8,411 nt of DNA from JARRNO01 sp037384885 (GTDB lineage: Bacteria; Acidobacteriota; UBA4820; DSQY01): assembly GCA_037384885.1 (NCBI GenBank), contig JARRNO010000149.1:1-8411 (forward strand), given 5' to 3'. The translations under genes were made by a program, and so were the position numbers. The notes under the pieces were generated by a model that was not told the DNA's origin, made no database searches, and saw nothing but the letters and a program-made list of their open reading frames with translations. Numbering within the stretch: the first letter of the stretch is position 1; every line of letters begins with the position of its first letter. Below, piece after piece: positions 4,285 through 8,411 of the stretch.

Positions 4285-6915
4285 ATGATCCTCATCACCG
4301 CCCACACCAACGCAGATTTTGACGCACTGGCCGGCATGGCCGCGGCGGAATTGTTATATCCGGGCGCTCGACTCCTCTTTCCGACCACAGCCGAACCGAT
4401 CCTGCACCGATATTTCGAAGAACATCGCGACCGGCTGCCTCCAGCAGTGACTCTGAAGGAGTTCGATCCCAAAGACGTGGAGAGGCTTGTCTGTGTGGAC
4501 GTCAGTGTACGAAACCGTCTTGGAGAGACTCAGTTCTTGCTGGACAGGAACCCGCCCATCCCGGTGGACGTCTACGACCACCATCCGGGCGAGGCCGATA
4601 TCATCTCGGAACACCAGGTCATTCGCGAGAGCGGCGCCTGCACCACGGTTCTTATTGAAATACTTCGGGAACGGGGGCTGAAAGCAAACCCCTTCCTGGC
4701 CACCCTCTTTCTGCTGGGCATTTACGAAGACACCGGATATCTCACCTTCCCTACGACCCGCCCGGCGGATCTGGAGGCCGCGCGGTTGTGCCTGGAGTGG
4801 GGCGGGGACCTCCAGGAAGTGTCCCGGCGCCTGAGCCGCCGTCTGACGGAAGCCCAGCTCCGCGTGCTCGCCAAGCTCGTCGAAAATATGGAATCCGTCA
4901 TGGTCGGCGGGATCGAAGTCAAGCTGACCACTTTCAGCTCGTCCCAGTACATTCCCGACCTGTCCGTGCTTGTCCACGAGCTGACAGCGCTGGAGGATCT
5001 GGACGTTTTCTTTCTTCTGGCCTACCTGGAAAACCGCATTCATATCATCGCCCGCTCCCGCCATCCCGCGGTTGATGTGGGCCGCGTGCTCGAGGCTTTC
5101 GGAGGAGGAGGGCATCCATCCGCCGCCTCCGCGCAAGTCCGGGAGCGCACGCTCGAGGAAACCCGGCGGCTTCTCATCGAGGAACTGACTCGGAAACATC
5201 CCGTTGGATTGAAGGCTTCAGATGTCTTCCAGCGTGACTTTCACGTCCTGGAAGCGGACACGACCGTCACCGACGCCTTCAAGGCCATGAACCGCCGGCA
5301 CGTCAACGCGCTTCCGGTTTTCCGGAAGGGCGCCCTCTGCGGCGTCATCACGCGCCAGGAGGTAGACGGCGCCATGCTTCACGGGCTGGGGGATTCCACG
5401 GTCATGGAGCTGGTGGCCAGCCGCCCGCCGCTCTTCCCTTCAGACACATCGCTGGAAGTGGTCCGCCGGGCCATGATGGAACGAAACCTGAGAATCGCCC
5501 TGTTCGGAAATGATCCGGAGCATGTGGAAGGCCTGATCTCCCGCATGGCGCTGTTTAAAAGCCTCTTCCTGATGGATCAGTCCGTTCCCCAACACCGGGG
5601 AGGCGGCATTCCCTCCCGCGAAGAGATTTCCCGGCTTCTCGACGCGTCCTTTTCTCAGGCCACGCTCGCGCAGCTGAGGCGGTTGGGTGCGCTTTCAGCG
5701 AAAACGAAAGCCCAATGCCTTCTTGTTGGCGGCGCGGTGCGGGACCTGCTGCTGCGAAGGCCCATCAAGGACATGGACTTCGTGGTGGAGGGGGACGCCA
5801 TCGCGCTGGCGGAAGCGTGGAGCAGGGAACAGGGCGGGCGCGTCCGCTGCCACCGCGAGTTCGGGACGGCCGTCTGGATGGACAAGGATGACCAGGTTCG
5901 ATGGGATTTCGCCACGGCACGCGCCGAGTACTACGAGACTCCCGCGGCCCTGCCCACCGTCGTGAGCGCAGCGCTTTCCCAGGACCTGTACCGCCGGGAC
6001 TTCACTTTCAACACCCTGGCGCTGCACCTCGAGCCCGGCAAATTCGGGAAGATCCTTGATCTTTTCGGCGGGGTACGCGATCTAAAAACTGGACAGATCC
6101 GGGTCATGCACGGCCTCTCTTTCGTAGAAGATCCCACCCGTGCCTTCAGGGCGGCCCGTTTCGCCGTCCGGCTTTCTTTCACCATTCCTTCCGAAACCCG
6201 GGCCCTCATCGCCTCCGCGCTCCGGCACGGTGTCTTCCGGAACCTGTCCCACAAACGCGTGTTGGCCGAAGTCCGGCAGATTCTGGACGGAGAATTCCCT
6301 GCCGAGGGGCTGCGGACGCTTCAGAAATTTGACCTGCTCCAGGTCTTCTGGCCATCCTTTCACTTGACCTCGCGCGGCCTTGAAAAGATGTACAGGGTCC
6401 AAAAGGTTCTGGACTTCTTCGACCTGCACTTCCCCTCCGAATCCCTGGACCGCCCAACCCTTTTCCTGATGGCGCTCACTGAGCGTCTTTCCAACCAGGA
6501 CCTGAATGCTTTCATCCGGCGGTATCCCTTTTCCCGCGCCACCCGGCAGCTTCTCCAGCAGTACCGGTCCATGACCTGGCACGCCCGCCAGGCTTTGGGA
6601 TCACCAGACCGCACGCCCGGCAGGGTTTATCTGACCCTGAAAGATAAACCCCTGGAATGGATCCTGTACCTGGCGGCGCGAACGGAAGGCGCCGCTCAGC
6701 AGGGAATGATCCGGGATTACCTGACCCATCACCGCTTTGTTAGAATTGAAATCACGGGCAACGACCTGAAACGGGAGGGAATCCCGCCCTCCAACGCTTA
6801 CGCCGAAGCGCTGGACCAAACCCGGGCCGCTCGGATCGACGGCCGAGTGAAAGGCCCACGGGAGGAACTCGAATTCGCGCTTGCCGTCGCCTCTGGAGTT
6901 TTGAATGATTCATAG
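4285..6915 (+). CDS. DHH-CBS-CBS-tRNA nucleotidyltransferase fusion, probably A-adding
   Basis: This 876-residue protein probably adds the terminal A of the tRNA CCA end and carries an N-terminal phosphoesterase. The DHH domain has AHTNADFDA at 6-14 (H7, D11, D13), D72, DHH at 98-100 and YEDTGYLT at 147-154 with D149, so the metal ligands look intact. The DHHA1 end GGGGHPSAA is at 273-281. Two CBS domains follow (about 311-365 and 372-430), likely adenine-nucleotide sensors. The class II nucleotidyltransferase begins near 475: VGGAVRD (481-487), KDMDF with catalytic D496 and D498, YRRDFTFN (569-576) and EDPTRAFRAARF (615-626). A helical tRNA-binding tail ends with TGNDLKREG near 824. This architecture is known from deltaproteobacterial and Aquifex A-adding enzymes, which work beside a separate CC-adding enzyme. 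A-adding rather than full CCA-adding activity is inferred from architecture. The DHH substrate (nanoRNA, pAp or cyclic dinucleotide) cannot be told. It follows a 403-base spacer and overlaps the next gene by 11 bases. Confidence 0.93.
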   Translation: MILITAHTNADFDALAGMAAAELLYPGARLLFPTTAEPILHRYFEEHRDRLPPAVTLKEFDPKDVERLVCVDVSVRNRLGETQFLLDRNPPIPVDVYDHHPGEADIISEHQVIRESGACTTVLIEILRERGLKANPFLATLFLLGIYEDTGYLTFPTTRPADLEAARLCLEWGGDLQEVSRRLSRRLTEAQLRVLAKLVENMESVMVGGIEVKLTTFSSSQYIPDLSVLVHELTALEDLDVFFLLAYLENRIHIIARSRHPAVDVGRVLEAFGGGGHPSAASAQVRERTLEETRRLLIEELTRKHPVGLKASDVFQRDFHVLEADTTVTDAFKAMNRRHVNALPVFRKGALCGVITRQEVDGAMLHGLGDSTVMELVASRPPLFPSDTSLEVVRRAMMERNLRIALFGNDPEHVEGLISRMALFKSLFLMDQSVPQHRGGGIPSREEISRLLDASFSQATLAQLRRLGALSAKTKAQCLLVGGAVRDLLLRRPIKDMDFVVEGDAIALAEAWSREQGGRVRCHREFGTAVWMDKDDQVRWDFATARAEYYETPAALPTVVSAALSQDLYRRDFTFNTLALHLEPGKFGKILDLFGGVRDLKTGQIRVMHGLSFVEDPTRAFRAARFAVRLSFTIPSETRALIASALRHGVFRNLSHKRVLAEVRQILDGEFPAEGLRTLQKFDLLQVFWPSFHLTSRGLEKMYRVQKVLDFFDLHFPSESLDRPTLFLMALTERLSNQDLNAFIRRYPFSRATRQLLQQYRSMTWHARQALGSPDRTPGRVYLTLKDKPLEWILYLAARTEGAAQQGMIRDYLTHHRFVRIEITGNDLKREGIPPSNAYAEALDQTRAARIDGRVKGPREELEFALAVASGVLNDS
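6895..6898 (+). promoter_or_regulatory. Ribosome binding site of the phosphodiesterase gene
   Basis: GGAG lies 6 bases before ATG 6905, inside the last codons of the preceding gene. With the 11-base gene overlap it suggests translational coupling. Confidence 0.6.
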
Positions 6916-8143
6916 CACCAAGCGCCGTCTGATATTCGGCCTGGCGGCGCTGCTCCTCCTGGTTTCCGCATCCTTCGCAGCGGGCGAGGGGAAAAAACCC
7001 GGCCCTCAAACCACCGTCATACTCCTTTCCATGGACGGTGTCCGTTGGGACTACCCGCTGCGGGACCACCTTTCCGCCTTCGCAGACATGGCCCGGACAG
7101 GCGTTCACGCGGATCGGCTCACCCCCGAATTTCCCTCGCTGACTTTCCCGGACCACGCTGCGCTGGCCACCGGGTGCTTCCCGGGAAAAAACGGGATCAT
7201 CGCCAACGCGTTTCGCGATCCGGCCACGGGACGCTACTTTTCAAGGAGCAAATCGGCCTCCTGGCTCCTGGAACCGCCGCTGTGGGTGCTCGCGGAAAGG
7301 TCGGGCATCGAGACAGCCGTCTGCGCCTGGCCCGTCTCCTCCGGCCCGTGGCACAGCGTCCGTCCGGAGATTTATCGGTCCTACAGGGACGACAAGGGAG
7401 ACTTTGACACCCTCCGCTGGATCGAGGAACTGCTTCGCAAACCGGCGGCGCAGCGTCCGGGTCTGATCATGGCCTGGACCCACGGCGCCGATCATCCGGG
7501 GCACGAGGAAGGACCGGACGGACCGTCCGTGCACGCCGCCATGCGGCGTGAAAACCGCCTGCTGACCCGGCTGCTAAAAGCGATTCGGTCTCGCCCGTCC
7601 CACCAAAGAGTGGTGCTGATTGTCGTGAGCGACCACGGGATGTCGCCGGTGGCCGAGCGGCTCCGGGTGCGCGACTGGGTTGCCAAGAGGCACTACTTTC
7701 CTTTCATCGCGACGTCCGGCCCCATCTGCAACATTTACGTGAAGGGCCAAAAGCAGCGGACCGCCGTAGGCGAGGAGCTTGCCCGACTTCCCGCCGCCGT
7801 CATGGCGTGGCCCCGCGGTGCGCTGCCCGAGCGCTTTCACTATACGGGAAGCGGACGCGTCGGCGATTTCGTTCTTCTCGCCCGCCCCGGCGCCACCTTT
7901 GCTTCGTATTACACCAAGCCGGGAAGCCCTGTCGTCAAGGGCATGCACGGCTACGATCCCCGGCTGAAAGACATGGGAGGCATTTTCTACGCCGTGGGGC
8001 CAAACATCGCGAGGGGAAAGCGGCTGAAGCGCGCCTCCATGGTAGACGTTGCGCCCACGATCTGCCGCCTCCTTCACATTCCCCCGCCCCCCGACGCAGA
8101 CGGCGCCGCGCTGCCTGTGTCGACAGCCTCGAAGCGGCCATGA
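6905..8143 (+). CDS. Exported NPP-type phosphodiesterase (alkaline phosphatase superfamily)
   Basis: The 412-residue protein should hydrolyse phosphodiester or pyrophosphate bonds with two metal ions, probably Zn, outside the cytoplasm. Residues 1-26 form a signal peptide: KRR at 6-8, a hydrophobic core to V20, and SFA or FAA before the cut after 25 or 26. The NPP ligands are all visible: D44 in SMDGVRWDY, nucleophile T80 in FPSLTFPDH, N101 in GIIAN, D196 and H200 in HGADHPGH, D243 and H244 in VSDHGM, and H348 in GMHGYDP. Their spacing closely follows Xanthomonas NPP as I recall it (D54, T90, N111, D210, H214, D257, H258, H363). The usual FPNH is FPDH here (D83). No C-terminal membrane anchor or lipobox is seen, so a soluble periplasmic or secreted enzyme is likely. 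The natural substrate (nucleotide, lipid head group or other diester) cannot be read from sequence. ATG 6905 overlaps the stop of the tRNA enzyme, implying one transcript. Confidence 0.92.
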   Translation: MIHSTKRRLIFGLAALLLLVSASFAAGEGKKPGPQTTVILLSMDGVRWDYPLRDHLSAFADMARTGVHADRLTPEFPSLTFPDHAALATGCFPGKNGIIANAFRDPATGRYFSRSKSASWLLEPPLWVLAERSGIETAVCAWPVSSGPWHSVRPEIYRSYRDDKGDFDTLRWIEELLRKPAAQRPGLIMAWTHGADHPGHEEGPDGPSVHAAMRRENRLLTRLLKAIRSRPSHQRVVLIVVSDHGMSPVAERLRVRDWVAKRHYFPFIATSGPICNIYVKGQKQRTAVGEELARLPAAVMAWPRGALPERFHYTGSGRVGDFVLLARPGATFASYYTKPGSPVVKGMHGYDPRLKDMGGIFYAVGPNIARGKRLKRASMVDVAPTICRLLHIPPPPDADGAALPVSTASKRP

Positions 8144-8232
8144 TTCACAGGGGGAGGAGAGTCGAAAGCGGGGTCAAAAACCGGACACGGATGGGAAGTT
8201 ACGATGGCCGTCGCAACACCGGCTGCGACTAG

Positions 8233-8256
8233 GTGACTGAGTAACTGGGTGATGAG
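8233..8256. repeat. Imperfect 8-base tandem repeat
   Basis: GTGACTGA, GTAACTGG and GTGATGAG follow one another. The first two agree at 6 of 8 bases and the third is weaker. Low-complexity sequence of no evident function. Confidence 0.3.
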
Positions 8257-8312
8257 GTTTCGGTCCGTCCTTCCCGGGCCATGACTGCAAGGCGGCGCGC
8301 CCCCGGTAGATC

Positions 8313-8348
8313 CCCGCGAAGGCACTCCCGCTTGACGGGATTCGCGGG
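8313..8348 (+). terminator. Long bulged hairpin downstream of the phosphodiesterase gene
   Basis: CCCGCGAA (8313-8320) pairs with TTCGCGGG (8341-8348). Inside it TCCCG (8326-8330) pairs with CGGGA (8336-8340) around a 5-base loop, leaving GGCAC as a one-sided bulge. TTTCCT follows, a poor U-tract. It sits about 170 bases after the last stop codon. It may terminate the two-gene transcript, or be a repeat or small structured RNA. Confidence 0.45.
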
Positions 8349-8411
8349 TTTCCTGCGAAATCCGGCTGCCGACGTCCAAACGGGGTGCCGTGCTGGGGGG
8401 ATGTTGGATAC

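Larger units (their letters stand above)
8144..8411. other. Gene-free 3' end of window
   Basis: After the phosphodiesterase stop I find no reading frame with a plausible start or recognisable product. An ATG at 8401 follows six G directly with no spacing and only three codons are visible, so it is not called. The stretch contains a weak 8-base quasi-repeat and a long hairpin. Confidence 0.5.

Noticed and set aside
4456..4470. A GTTCGATCCC tract resembling a tRNA T-loop
   Set aside because: It lies inside the DHH domain reading frame and no acceptor, D or anticodon arm surrounds it.
6082..6582. A - strand open frame of 166 codons within the nucleotidyltransferase gene
   Set aside because: It is antisense to strongly conserved motifs and to the helical tail of the + strand gene and shows no features of its own.

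Overview
The window is a GC-rich stretch of bacterial chromosome with all of its genes on the + strand. The best guess for the source is a deltaproteobacterial lineage (Desulfobacterota, perhaps the Syntrophobacter side). Three things suggest this: a DHH-CBS-CBS-nucleotidyltransferase fusion of the A-adding type, a flavin-dependent ThyX with a deltaproteobacterial look, and the order scpB-rluB-hisC. This placement rests on remembered families and no search was run. I see no phage, transposase, CRISPR or defence gene. Apart from one broken gene and one repeat-rich spacer, this is ordinary housekeeping sequence.

Layout. Positions 1-265 are non-coding and open with a perfect 11-bp inverted repeat. 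thyX (266-1078, thymidylate synthesis) is followed by a small membrane protein of unknown function (1148-1372) and a GC-rich hairpin. A strong extended -10 promoter then starts a tightly packed unit: scpB (1496-2179, chromosome condensation), rluB (2166-2948, 23S rRNA pseudouridine synthase) and hisC (2945-3881, histidinol-phosphate aminotransferase). The genes overlap by 14 and 4 bases, so they are probably translationally coupled. hisC is broken. Its reading frame carries an in-frame TGA and an in-frame TAA at positions that should be sense codons. It then lacks roughly 55-60 codons, including the NPNNPTGT-type segment, and resumes in another frame with its lysine motif and C-terminus well preserved.

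The 403-base spacer 3882-4284 holds no gene but is full of palindromes and REP-like repeats, with a candidate promoter at its end. After it come an 876-residue fusion protein (4285-6915; DHH phosphoesterase, two CBS domains, class II tRNA nucleotidyltransferase, probably A-adding) and, overlapping it by 11 bases, an exported metal-dependent phosphodiesterase of the NPP/alkaline phosphatase superfamily (6905-8143) with all its metal ligands. The last 268 bases contain a long bulged hairpin and no gene that I can support.

How the genes relate. Most serve nucleotide or RNA metabolism (dTMP synthesis, rRNA modification, tRNA 3'-end maturation, phosphodiester hydrolysis) or chromosome maintenance. 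I do not see a new multi-gene system. The items most worth a second look are the hisC lesion, the repeat block after it, and the coupling of an exported phosphodiesterase to a tRNA-maturation enzyme.
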